From XYD1-FULL-44-32 sp964355855 (GTDB taxonomy: Bacteria; Patescibacteriota; Minisyncoccia; Phycocordibacterales; XYD1-FULL-46-19), in contig CAYHFD010000001.1 in assembly GCA_964355855.1 (NCBI GenBank), forward strand, positions 1 to 64,000: a stretch of 64,000 nt of DNA, read 5' to 3'. The notes beneath the pieces were generated by a model, which saw only the letters and a program-made list of their open reading frames with translations, was not told the DNA's origin and made no database searches. Below, in pieces: positions 38,500 to 46,995 of the stretch. The position numbers were made by a program, and so were the translations under genes. Positions within the stretch are counted from its first letter, which is position 1. Every line of letters begins with the position of its first letter.

Positions 38500-38845
38500 G
38501 AAGCAACCATTTTGCCACTAAACCCACACACTAACTTTTGTTTTGGAAAAGTTCTAAAGTTTTACCAATACGCTTGAGAAGCTGATTACGCGCTTGCCCC
38601 CTTAATTTTAAACTACTCTCCCTGTTGCGCGCCTCCTCCTCAATCGAATAAGCTTCATAATACAGTAGTTTAAACGGGCGTCTAGATTTGGTTGAACGAA
38701 CTTTTCCTAAATTATGTTCTTCTAGACGTTTCTTTAAATCATTGGTTGAGCCAACATAAAGATCATGGTCTTTTAAACTTCCTAAAATATACAAGAAGAA
38801 CATAATTTGAAACAAAAGTTAGTGTGTGGGTAAACTAATTCCGCA
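38500..38845 (-). mobile_element. GIY-YIG element inserted in a tRNA-Gly fragment
   Basis: A 22-bp perfect inverted repeat (ACCCACACACTAACTTTTGT.. at 38522-38543; inverse at 38810-38831) encloses one GIY-YIG gene. Outside, 38500-38523 is identical to the D-to-anticodon part of tRNA-Gly and 38831-38844 to its first 14 nt; both include TAAAC, which therefore looks like a 4-5 bp target duplication in the D-arm. The intact tRNA-Gly follows 100 bp downstream. A decayed copy of the repeat end plus tRNA 5' end is at 38421-38444. Confidence 0.7.
38531..38803 (-). CDS. GIY-YIG nuclease-domain protein (UPF0213-like)
   Basis: 90 residues from ATG 38803; a TTG at 38815 would add four. The GIY-YIG core is FFLYILGSL...LYVGSTNDLKKRLEEH, with the conserved Arg and a later Glu (ARNRESSLK). 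RSTKSRRPFKLLYYEAY is typical of the small UPF0213 group, abundant in Patescibacteria. The stop codon lies inside the left inverted repeat and the start close to the right one, so the gene fills the element. It may be the nuclease that mobilises it. Confidence 0.85.
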   Translation of the reverse strand: MFFLYILGSLKDHDLYVGSTNDLKKRLEEHNLGKVRSTKSRRPFKLLYYEAYSIEEEARNRESSLKLRGQARNQLLKRIGKTLELFQNKS

Positions 38846-38854
38846 ATAAAAATT

Positions 38855-39247
38855 TTAAGAAAAAATATCCGCTAAAGCCTGCCAGCCCGCTGTCCACCAA
38901 CCACCATTACTTTTATTATTTATTTTAACACTTGAGGTTGATTCTCCTTCCACGATAGTTATGACTTTCTCGCCTGGTTTTAGGACTGAATAATTTTTTC
39001 TTATTTCCTCTTCTTGACCTCGATCAGTGCGCAACCAGACTACTTTTTTTTGCAATTCGCTTTTTTGGCCCTCAAGTTCGGTCAAGCTACCTTCAGCTTG
39101 TTTTTTACCAGCTCCCGCCAAATGATTTTTAGCATACACGCCCCAAACAGCCTTACTCATAAAAAGCACCAACAGGAGCAAGGCAACAATAGTAACTTTA
39201 GAATATATAAACCGTCGCACCCGCCGTCGGCCTTGAAAATCTCTCAT
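38855..39247 (-). CDS. FtsB/DivIC-like septum formation initiator
   Basis: 130 residues. A basic start (RRRVRRF), one membrane helix (about 17-36) and a coiled coil (AEGSLTELEGQKSELQKKVVWL) followed by EEEIRKNYSVLKPGEKVITI, the conserved end of the family. It belongs to the FtsBLQ-type division complex that links FtsZ to wall synthesis. A TATAAT lies about 6 bp before the ATG, suggesting a leaderless mRNA. Confidence 0.8.
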   Translation of the reverse strand: MRDFQGRRRVRRFIYSKVTIVALLLLVLFMSKAVWGVYAKNHLAGAGKKQAEGSLTELEGQKSELQKKVVWLRTDRGQEEEIRKNYSVLKPGEKVITIVEGESTSSVKINNKSNGGWWTAGWQALADIFS

Positions 39248-39268
39248 ATTAGAATTATACTACACTCC

Positions 39269-39382
39269 ATGTTATACGGACGCAATCAGCAGAAATATAT
39301 CAGAATCATTGCTATGGTGGTAGGAGTGCTTACCATTATTAGCATGGTTGCCTTGTACTCTCTGCCCTTCCTATTCAACTGA
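39269..39382 (+). CDS. Small membrane peptide, 37 residues
   Basis: MLYGRNQQKYIRIIAMVVGV then a hydrophobic helix and an SLPFLFN end. It is divergent from the FtsB-like gene (21 bp apart) with TATACT 7 bp before the ATG. The last 12 bp overlap the lepA stop region on the other strand. Basic start plus one helix suggests an inner-membrane peptide; function unknown. Confidence 0.55.
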   Translation: MLYGRNQQKYIRIIAMVVGVLTIISMVALYSLPFLFN

Positions 39383-41173
39383 TTTCATCATCTTTAAGAA
39401 AACGTCCTGCGGGATGTTAACCTTGCCGATTTTTTGCATTTTCTTCTTACCTTTTTTCTGTTTCTCCCGCAGTTTCATTTTGCGGGTAATGTCTCCGCCA
39501 TAAAGATAGTCTGTTACATCTTTGCGTAAAGCCGAAATAGTCCGGGAAGAAATAATTCGTCCCATGGCTTTGGCTTGAATTTTTATAGTAATAAGTTGCT
39601 TAGGCAAAAGCTTTTTTAGCTTATCGGCCGCTTCGGCGGCTTCGGTTTCAACTCGTCGGCGAGCCACTATCCGCGTGAAGGCACCAATAATGTCTTCGTT
39701 TATCAAAACATCAAGGCGCACGACATCGGCCAGGCGACTATCGATCATCACATATGAAAAACTCGCGTAACCCGAGGTTACACTTTTTACTTCATCAAAA
39801 AAGTTTCGCATTAGCTCGCGCAGGGGCATTTCAATAGTCAAGTTAGTCCGGTTATCGCCAAAGTTATCCATATCAGAAATATCGGCTTCATGCTCGTATA
39901 AAATAGCCATTAAACTATTCAGATAATTTACCGGTAATATCAATTTAACCTTGACCCAAGTTTCCAATACTTCTTTATTTTTTAAGTCTTCTGGAAAAAG
40001 ATGGGGGGAATAAATGGTTTCCACTTCATTGGTTTTAATATCACGAACATCGTAGCTAATAGTTGGGGTAGCAATAATGAGTGACAAACTGAACTCGCGA
40101 CGCAAACGCTCGGTAATTATTTCCAAATGTAACATACCCAAAAAACCACAACGAAAACCTCGCCCCAGCGAGCCAGACGATTCTTCTTCAAAGGATAGCG
40201 CGGCATCTTCTAACTGAAGCCGTTCGAGTGATTGACGCAAAATGGGAAAATCATCCTGGCCTTCTGGATAAATACTGGCCCAAACCACCGGCGGAGCGGT
40301 TTTATAACCCGGCACCGCCGGCAAAGGATTTATCGGCTGAACCAAAGTGTCACCCACCTTGGTCCCACCAGCCGCCTTGATACCGGTCACCACGTAGCCT
40401 ATTTCGCCAGCTTTAATTTCATTAATAACTGTTTTGACTGGCGCAAACACACCCGCTTCAAGAATAGTAAATTTTTCACCGGAAGCCGCAAAAACAAGAG
40501 TGTCTCCTTTTTTTAGTGAGCCATCTACTACTCGCACATACACAATCACTCCGCGATGAGTTGAATATTCAAAATCAAACACCAAACCCCTAGTGCCACC
40601 CCGGCCAGCATATTCAGATTCTGGCGGTGGTATTTTATCAATAATAGTCGAAAACAAACCAACTACTCCTTCTCCAGTCTTACCTGAAACTGCTACAATA
40701 TCTTCTCGCTTACAACCCAAAAGTTTAACCACTTCTTCTTTGGTTTCCTCTACACGAGCGCTGGGTAAATCTATTTTATTGATCACTGGGATAATCAGCA
40801 GATTTTCCGCGCGGGCCATGTCAAGCACCGACAAGGTCTGGGCCTGCACACCTTGGGTGGCGTCAATAAGAAGTAGCACCCCCTCAACCGCCTTTAGTGC
40901 CCGCGACACCTCATAAGAGAAATCAATATGGCCAGGCGTATCAATTAAATTTAGAACATAGGTTTTACCCCCAGCCTCATATCTCATCCGCACTGGTTGC
41001 ATTTTTATCGTTATGCCCCGCTCTCGCTCTAGGTCCATAGAATCAAGAACTTGTTCTTTCATCTTTCGTTTTTCAATCGTCGAAGTCACCTCTAGCATGC
41101 GATCGGCTAGGGTTGATTTGCCATGGTCAATATGAGCAATTATCGAGAAATTGCGGACAAATTCATTTCGCAT
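39371..41173 (-). CDS. lepA: Elongation factor 4 (LepA)
   Basis: 600 residues, full length. GTPase motifs: AHIDHGKSTLADRM (G1), RERGITIK (G2), DTPGHIDF (G3), NKIDLPSA (G4). The LepA-specific C-terminal domain is present (YHxSK-type basic end with KMLREKQKKGKKKMQKIGKV). It back-translocates ribosomes and aids 30S assembly. Monocistronic between two divergent/convergent neighbours. Confidence 0.97.
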   Translation of the reverse strand: MRNEFVRNFSIIAHIDHGKSTLADRMLEVTSTIEKRKMKEQVLDSMDLERERGITIKMQPVRMRYEAGGKTYVLNLIDTPGHIDFSYEVSRALKAVEGVLLLIDATQGVQAQTLSVLDMARAENLLIIPVINKIDLPSARVEETKEEVVKLLGCKREDIVAVSGKTGEGVVGLFSTIIDKIPPPESEYAGRGGTRGLVFDFEYSTHRGVIVYVRVVDGSLKKGDTLVFAASGEKFTILEAGVFAPVKTVINEIKAGEIGYVVTGIKAAGGTKVGDTLVQPINPLPAVPGYKTAPPVVWASIYPEGQDDFPILRQSLERLQLEDAALSFEEESSGSLGRGFRCGFLGMLHLEIITERLRREFSLSLIIATPTISYDVRDIKTNEVETIYSPHLFPEDLKNKEVLETWVKVKLILPVNYLNSLMAILYEHEADISDMDNFGDNRTNLTIEMPLRELMRNFFDEVKSVTSGYASFSYVMIDSRLADVVRLDVLINEDIIGAFTRIVARRRVETEAAEAADKLKKLLPKQLITIKIQAKAMGRIISSRTISALRKDVTDYLYGGDITRKMKLREKQKKGKKKMQKIGKVNIPQDVFLKMMKSVE

Positions 41174-41234
41174 ATGGTAATACTAGCGGAAAAAGGACGA
41201 AGGGCAAGTTGTCTGGGCTTAAACCTAGATAAAA

Positions 41235-42911
41235 TTATATTTCCTCTTCCTCCACCCGAATTGGTTCCCGCCACACCCTGGCCGACAAAGCATTGGTAAA
41301 CTCGGCCAACTCGACACTTTTTAAAATAAAAAAAATCAAAATAGCTGACATAATTCCCGACACTCCGGCCCCTAGACCTTGCAAAAATATGCCAACATAA
41401 GTCTCCTGATCAACATATGGAGCAAGTAATAGTAAACTATGATAGGTAACAAAACCAGCTACCACTGCCGCGGAAAAAGAACGAAAGGCCGACTGATATA
41501 CCAACGGACTAAAAGCCCCAAAGTCTCGGCGAAACACCCACCAATAAATAATGGCGTTTAGGGTCAGACCAAGAGAGTAGGCCAAAGGTAGAGTCAAAAT
41601 AATAGTTCCTGGTACATTGTCGACCCGCAATAGTAATTCTATAAAATAGCGAAAAACTAAAACATTTTTGAAAAAATAAATTAAAATAAAAGCTAAAATA
41701 ATTACCCCTATCGATGATATAATATTAGCCAAAAGAGGCACTTTAGTCCGACCACTAGCATAATAGACCCGAACAAAAAGCTGCACAAAACTCTGGGCCA
41801 CAACTGAAACCACAAACACCGCTAAGCCCGCGGCTACTAACCTAGTGTCTGACCAACTAAAATTTCCCGCCCCCAAAATGACGCGCACGATTTGGGCGCG
41901 CAGGACAATAAAAAGCACCATGGCCGGCAGTGACCAAAAAAAGATGTGGCGAATCGCCGTTTCTATTTTACCGACAAATTTTTTGGTTTCCCCTCTCGAA
42001 AAAAGAGCAGCTAGAGTTGGAAAGGCGGCCACCGAATAGCTAACCCCAATTATAATAAGTGGGACCGATTGTAAGTTAAAGGCCAAATTAAATACTGTAA
42101 TTGAACCGACGGCCATCAATGATCCAAGGGCCACCAAAACCGCTAGCGATATTTGATGGGTGGCTAAAGTAAGGGTTCGAGGCAAAGACATAAACACCAC
42201 TTCTTTTATTTCTTTGAAATTTATATGAACTGTAAATGACGGCAATAGACCAAGCCGATAAACACTGGGCAGTTGAATGAGCATGTGCAAAACAGCGCCA
42301 ACAATCACACCCCAGACCAATCCAACCAAACCCATTGTTGGATAGAAAAAAACTATACCCACAATTATACCAAGATTGTATAAAACTGGACTTAGAATAT
42401 ACGCAAAAAATTTACGATAGCTTTGGGTTATGCCACCCAAAAAGTTAGACAACCCCAAAAGTAGGGGCGATAAGAGTAAAATTCGTGAAAGTAAAATCAA
42501 TTCTTGTTTAGCTTCTGGCGTAAAACCCGGGGCAATCAAACCAGAAAAATACGGCATTGTTATGAAAAAAAACAAACCCATTAAACAGGTCGTTCCCACA
42601 AACACCGTACTAACACCACTTAAAAACCGGCGAACTTTTTCTTCTCCTCCTTCCTCTTTCTTTTTTAAAATAAAAGGAATTAAAACAGTGACAGATACCA
42701 CCGACGCAAATGTGACATAAATTAGGTCAGGAATCCGAAAAGCCGAATAATATATATCTAGTTCGGTGCTGGCCCCAAAAGTAGAAGCTAACAAGCGGTC
42801 GCGTAGTAGAGCCAGCACTTGGGCCGCCAGTGAGGACATACCCAAAAGAAAGGCTGCTTGATGCAAGCCACTCCATTCCTTATACAAAAGTGAGAGTAGT
42901 CTAGTTACCAC
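41235..42911 (-). CDS. murJ: Lipid II flippase MurJ
   Basis: 558 residues with about 14 membrane helices. The MATE-like start LGMSSLAAQVLALLRDRLLASTFGAS has the conserved RDRLLAxxFG motif of MurJ. It flips lipid II for peptidoglycan synthesis. The start is GTG, 12 bp after the upstream membrane protein gene, so they probably form an envelope operon. Confidence 0.92.
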   Translation of the reverse strand: MVTRLLSLLYKEWSGLHQAAFLLGMSSLAAQVLALLRDRLLASTFGASTELDIYYSAFRIPDLIYVTFASVVSVTVLIPFILKKKEEGGEEKVRRFLSGVSTVFVGTTCLMGLFFFITMPYFSGLIAPGFTPEAKQELILLSRILLLSPLLLGLSNFLGGITQSYRKFFAYILSPVLYNLGIIVGIVFFYPTMGLVGLVWGVIVGAVLHMLIQLPSVYRLGLLPSFTVHINFKEIKEVVFMSLPRTLTLATHQISLAVLVALGSLMAVGSITVFNLAFNLQSVPLIIIGVSYSVAAFPTLAALFSRGETKKFVGKIETAIRHIFFWSLPAMVLFIVLRAQIVRVILGAGNFSWSDTRLVAAGLAVFVVSVVAQSFVQLFVRVYYASGRTKVPLLANIISSIGVIILAFILIYFFKNVLVFRYFIELLLRVDNVPGTIILTLPLAYSLGLTLNAIIYWWVFRRDFGAFSPLVYQSAFRSFSAAVVAGFVTYHSLLLLAPYVDQETYVGIFLQGLGAGVSGIMSAILIFFILKSVELAEFTNALSARVWREPIRVEEEEI

Positions 42912-42923
42912 CTTAGCGGGTAC

Positions 42924-45398
42924 TTAATTGGCGGGTTCGCTCGCCACTTCGTCAGCCTTGGCTGTATCATCACCTCCTTTGGTTTCATTGCCTGTATTTT
43001 CTTCTTCGCCACCTTTATTAGTATTTACCCCACCCACTCCAGCCAAAGCGTCGCGACCCGCCCGAATATTACGGATTATTTGTTTAACTTCGGCATTGTC
43101 AGGGTTAAATTTAGCAATCAATTCAAATTGCTCAATCGCTTTATCAGCTTGACCATTTTCCGCGTAAGCTAGACCCAAGAAATATGAAGCATTAGCATTT
43201 AGACCATTTGGACTAAGGGCCAAGACCCGTTGCATAGCGCTAATTGCTCCCACAAAATCACCCGAGCGGTAACGCAAGAAACCAAGTTGAAAATATAGAC
43301 CCGAATCATTGGTAATAGTTTGCACCGCCTGTTCTAGGCGACGAATAGCCGCCGGCGCGCCAGTATTTTGAATATCTAGTTGGGCTAATAATAATATAGA
43401 TGAACTGTAGTTAGATTTAATAGCCAGAGCTTGTTCTAGGTAGTCTCGGGCCGAAGTAAATTTATTTTGACTGATCTCTAAGCGCGCCAAAGCCAGTAAT
43501 ATCTCGGGATTATTTTTGTTGACCTTCAAAGCAGTTTGGTAGGTCGACAATGCCTGTTCGTAGGCCCCCGTTACCCCCAGTCCAGCTAGATACTCATAAA
43601 CATTACCCAAAGACATAATATTAGCACTGTCAGATGGATTGATTTTGACGGCTTCTTCACTAGAACCAATAGCCGCGGTAATAACATTTTGTAACAATGG
43701 TTGAATCTCTTCGATTTTACCTTCACTTGATGATAATAATTTGTTTAGTTCCTGAATTTTAACACTAGAGAACACGCGAAAATATAATGGATCGCCATTA
43801 TTTAAATTGATGGCCTTTATTATATTAGAACTGGCCGACTCAACATTACCCACACTTAAGGCCGACAAGGCTTTTTGATAAGTAATAACCGACCACATGC
43901 GCTGAACCAATAAGTAGCCACTAGCGATGGTGATAATTAGGATTAGCACTAACACCAAAAGCGACACAAAATAGTTACGGGGATTGGAATAAAATTTTAT
44001 CGACAGTTGAGGTAGAGTTTTGCCGGCCACTAAAGAAGCCACAAAAATACCGGTCATAATGAAGAGGAAGGCAAAACCAAAAGCATCTGGGGTATAGACA
44101 ATAGACATGACCCAAAAATAGACCATCCCAGTAAAAGATGAGACGATTAGAAACTTGGTTAAAGGGTCACTGGGTATATTTTTAGACGCCTGCCAGGCGG
44201 TATAGAGAATAGCAAATATAAACAAGAGCCAAGCCAATATCCCCACCGCCCCGGTCGTCACCGCAAAGGTCGGTATAATACCCACCGCATCAGCAAAATT
44301 AACATTCCAATATTGCATTTCATTGACCAGACGTGGTTTATGAATTGACCAAGCGCTACTAAAATTACTTGGACCCACTCCGGTCAACGGATCTTTCAGT
44401 AACACCTCTTTTATCACCCCACCTGTACTAAGCCAACCCGGCCGAACCTCAACAAACGAAATATTTAATTGGTTATAAACAGAACCAAGACCGTCAGCCA
44501 ACAAACCACCAGGTCGACCCAAAATCAAAAACAGTAAAGCAATTAAAAGAACGAAAAAAGATGGCCTAAATATTTGTTTACCCTCCATACTGTTTTTGAT
44601 TGTTTCCGGGGCATCCCCAGCTGTTCTTGAGGCGATAGAAAATACAAAAGTAAAAAGAGCCACTAGTCCAACCGCTAGCCAAGCAATAATAAAGTTGGTT
44701 AAAGCCAACATAAACACCGACAGAGAAAGTGAGGCAATAGCTAACCACTTTAAAATTCTCTTACTACCCAAAATTGGCAATTCAAGCATTAATAACGAAA
44801 TGATAGCGGTAAAACCAAAATAAACACTCATTTCATACCATTTACCGATCAAGGTCTGAGGTAAATAATTAAAAATACCTGGTGCAAATGTACCACCAAT
44901 TAAAAATACTAAAATATGAAATAACGCCACTACTACCGAAACTAACGATAAGGTTAGAAAGAAATTAAATAATCGTTTACGACTATCAAACATCATCATT
45001 ATCAGAAAAGACAAGAGTGATAATGCCAATATCGATAACATGGTTCCCGACTGATAAAGTGGTCCAACCAAAGAATACTTTGGACTAGGAGAAAAAATAC
45101 CCGCAATTAGGAAAGCAATCGGTAAAATTGGTAGAGCAAAGGTAATAATACTTTGAGGTAGTTTTATTTCCCCGGCCTGGAGTCGACCAACAATCCACAA
45201 GGCAATAGCCACCACCAAAATACCAAAAATAAAAAACTTCTTACTTACGTCTGGAGCCAGACCAAACATTGGAAAAGTTACCAGCGGTAAAAGAACTGCC
45301 CCTACAAACAGAACCCAAAATGAAGCCAGATCGGCGGTAATAAAAGATTTAATTGTAGGCTGAACTTCTTTGTCCATCAAATTTTTGACTATAGGCAT
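42924..45398 (-). CDS. O-antigen ligase/polymerase-like membrane protein with TPR tail
   Basis: 824 residues. About 12 helices in the first 480 residues with a periplasmic loop (EVRPGWLSTGGVIKEVLLKDPLTGVGPSNFSSAWSIHKP), typical of Wzy/WaaL-fold proteins. The last 300 residues form TPR repeats (NNPEILLALARLEISQNKFTSARDYLEQAL, SGLYFQLGFLRYRSGDFVGAISAMQRVL) and an acidic Gly/Asn-rich end. It probably joins or polymerises surface glycans; the substrate is unknown. It is first in the operon with murJ. Confidence 0.75.
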   Translation of the reverse strand: MPIVKNLMDKEVQPTIKSFITADLASFWVLFVGAVLLPLVTFPMFGLAPDVSKKFFIFGILVVAIALWIVGRLQAGEIKLPQSIITFALPILPIAFLIAGIFSPSPKYSLVGPLYQSGTMLSILALSLLSFLIMMMFDSRKRLFNFFLTLSLVSVVVALFHILVFLIGGTFAPGIFNYLPQTLIGKWYEMSVYFGFTAIISLLMLELPILGSKRILKWLAIASLSLSVFMLALTNFIIAWLAVGLVALFTFVFSIASRTAGDAPETIKNSMEGKQIFRPSFFVLLIALLFLILGRPGGLLADGLGSVYNQLNISFVEVRPGWLSTGGVIKEVLLKDPLTGVGPSNFSSAWSIHKPRLVNEMQYWNVNFADAVGIIPTFAVTTGAVGILAWLLFIFAILYTAWQASKNIPSDPLTKFLIVSSFTGMVYFWVMSIVYTPDAFGFAFLFIMTGIFVASLVAGKTLPQLSIKFYSNPRNYFVSLLVLVLILIITIASGYLLVQRMWSVITYQKALSALSVGNVESASSNIIKAINLNNGDPLYFRVFSSVKIQELNKLLSSSEGKIEEIQPLLQNVITAAIGSSEEAVKINPSDSANIMSLGNVYEYLAGLGVTGAYEQALSTYQTALKVNKNNPEILLALARLEISQNKFTSARDYLEQALAIKSNYSSSILLLAQLDIQNTGAPAAIRRLEQAVQTITNDSGLYFQLGFLRYRSGDFVGAISAMQRVLALSPNGLNANASYFLGLAYAENGQADKAIEQFELIAKFNPDNAEVKQIIRNIRAGRDALAGVGGVNTNKGGEEENTGNETKGGDDTAKADEVASEPAN

Positions 45399-45465
45399 AT
45401 TATTTATTATCAGTTAGCTTTATATTTTTTTATTAGTATACTAGATTTGAGCTATAACCTCCAGT

Positions 45466-45702
45466 ATGAAGCCTATCCCCCACCAATCCAAAAATCGCCT
45501 TACTGGTTGTATTTCTATCAGAAAAGCGGCCGAGATTTTACTGGTTTCCCTATCAGCCCTTAGAAAATGGGACCGAATGGGGATATTAAAGGCCTACCGC
45601 AACCCAAAAAATAATTATCGCCTTTATCACATTAACGATTTACAAAAATTTGCCCAAGAGAAGGGCCTAAAATCTAAACCCAAACGAATATTAAAAGACT
45701 GA
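45466..45702 (+). CDS. MerR/excisionase-type helix-turn-helix protein
   Basis: 78 residues. ISIRKAAEILLVSLSALRKWDRMGILKAYRNPKNNYRLYH is a winged HTH of the MerR/Xis sort, with a basic tail. There is no effector domain, so it may be a small regulator or excisionase. It is divergent from the O-antigen-ligase-like gene (67 bp) and could control it. Confidence 0.75.
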   Translation: MKPIPHQSKNRLTGCISIRKAAEILLVSLSALRKWDRMGILKAYRNPKNNYRLYHINDLQKFAQEKGLKSKPKRILKD

Positions 45703-45706
45703 AAGC

Positions 45707-45733
45707 AAAAACCCCCGCGTAAGCGGGGGTTTT
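45707..45733. terminator. Bidirectional terminator between merR-like gene and rnpB
   Basis: AAAAACCCCCGC-GTAA-GCGGGGGTTTT is an 11-bp perfect stem with A and T runs on both sides, serving two convergent transcripts. Confidence 0.85.
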
Positions 45734-45742
45734 CGATATAAT

Positions 45743-46189
45743 TGCCTTTTGTTTATAAGCCGAATTCTGTACCGAGCACCACTTCTGACACCCACATTCT
45801 TATTAGAAAACACTAAGTAAGTGTAAATTGATTTGCTAGTGAAAGTTAGACAGTCAGTAGCAGAAGTGGTGCTCGGCGATAGCCATTTATCTGGGATGAC
45901 TGTCGCCAGCCACCTCAAGCGGCACAAACCAGTGCAAAGCACTGGAGTACGACCTTGCATTCGGGTAGGTATTTTGCCGTTTCAATCTTCAGGTTTCCCT
46001 GAAGCTTCACCCCAAAGGGTGCCTTTGCCTCTCGGCTAGGGCGTCACTGCTCTCAACCCTCGGATTGCTCCGGACAGGCGTTACCTGCTACCTTGTTCCA
46101 CCATCTAAAGATAGTGGGAATGTTCGGACTTTCCTCTATCAGCCCGCCCAATCGGGCAAACTGACAGTAGCTATCCAACAAAAGGCAAC
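45743..46189 (-). ncRNA. rnpB: RNase P RNA, class A-like, with an inserted arm
   Basis: On the minus strand the ends pair as P1 (GCCTTTTGTT with AACAAAAGGC). Conserved blocks are GAGGAAAGTCCGAACATTCCC near the 5' side and ACAGAATTCGGCTTAT at the 3' end. It matures tRNA 5' ends with the RnpA protein. Between AAATGGCTATC and TACAGAATTCGG, where E. coli has only a few nucleotides, there is a 105-nt insertion (45772-45876) bounded by the 16-bp arm CCGAGCACCACTTCTG and its complement. Confidence 0.9.
45772..45876. repeat. 105-nt insertion in RNase P RNA bounded by a 16-bp inverted arm
   Basis: CCGAGCACCACTTCTG (45772-45787) pairs perfectly with 45861-45876 around a 73-nt loop. The arm differs from the one in the group I intron (35122-35175) by one base pair, T-A there and C-G here. 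Confidence 0.85.
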
Positions 46190-46238
46190 CTAAATTATAA
46201 CATTTTTAGGCAATACAAGCAATATATCCTCTATAATT

Positions 46239-46862
46239 TTAAAACTTAACCTCAACTGGATTTCTAGCCCCTTCCTCCCCCGCGCCTAATTCAAAAAACT
46301 CCCGTTTGGTGAATTTAAAAATGCCAGCGATAAAATTTGAAGGAAAACTTTCTATTTTGGTGTTCAAATCACGAACATTGCCATTGTAGAAACGACGAGC
46401 GGCCTGAATTTTATTTTCGGTATCACTAAGTTCACGTTGTAGCTCTAGAAAATTAGTATTGGCTTTCAAGTCGGGATAACTTTCCGACACCGCAAACAAT
46501 GACTTAAGCGCGCCACTAAGCATATTTTCCGCTTGTTCATGTTCTTTCACTGTTCCCGCTTGCATGGCCATTGTCCGAGCTTCGGTGACTTTGGCTAAGG
46601 TGCCTGCTTCGTGACCAGCATAGCCCTTGACTGTATTCACCAAATTAGGAATCAGGTCATAGCGCCGTTTGAGCTGAACATCGATATCCGCCCACGCTTC
46701 CTTGGTGCGATTAACCAAAACCACAAAACCGTTATACATAACACCAAGCCAAATTAACACCAGAGCCACCAGGGCGATAATATTAAACTCCCACGGAATC
46801 AAATCAAAGAAACCACTTAGGATTAGCAAGATTGCAATAATTCCCACAATAATATTAGACAT
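46239..46862 (-). CDS. LemA family protein
   Basis: 207 residues. Two N-terminal hydrophobic stretches (about 5-24 and 28-50), then the LemA helical domain: NRTKEAWADIDVQLKRRYDLIPNLVNTVKGYAGHE, LKANTNFLELQRELSDTENKIQAARRFYNGNVRDLN, FPSNFIAGIFKF. LemA proteins often accompany membrane stress functions; the precise role is not known. Flanked by a large hairpin upstream and rnpB downstream. Confidence 0.92.
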   Translation of the reverse strand: MSNIIVGIIAILLILSGFFDLIPWEFNIIALVALVLIWLGVMYNGFVVLVNRTKEAWADIDVQLKRRYDLIPNLVNTVKGYAGHEAGTLAKVTEARTMAMQAGTVKEHEQAENMLSGALKSLFAVSESYPDLKANTNFLELQRELSDTENKIQAARRFYNGNVRDLNTKIESFPSNFIAGIFKFTKREFFELGAGEEGARNPVEVKF

Positions 46863-46918
46863 AAAAGTTATTAGATTAACCTATAAATCACTTAGCCACA
46901 GGATAACAAAAAAACCGC

Positions 46919-46975
46919 TAAAAAGCGACAAAAAAAACCACCATCTTTAGAATGGTGGTTTTTTTGTCGCTTTTT
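46919..46975. terminator. Long hairpin terminator after groEL
   Basis: AAAAAGCGACAAAAAAAACC.. pairs with its complement over about 24 bp around the loop near CTTTAG, ending in TTTTT on the plus strand and AAAAA/TTTTT on the other. It is 20 bp beyond the groEL stop and 57 bp upstream of lemA's start. Confidence 0.8.
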
Positions 46976-46995
46976 ATTTAACCAAACTTAAATCC

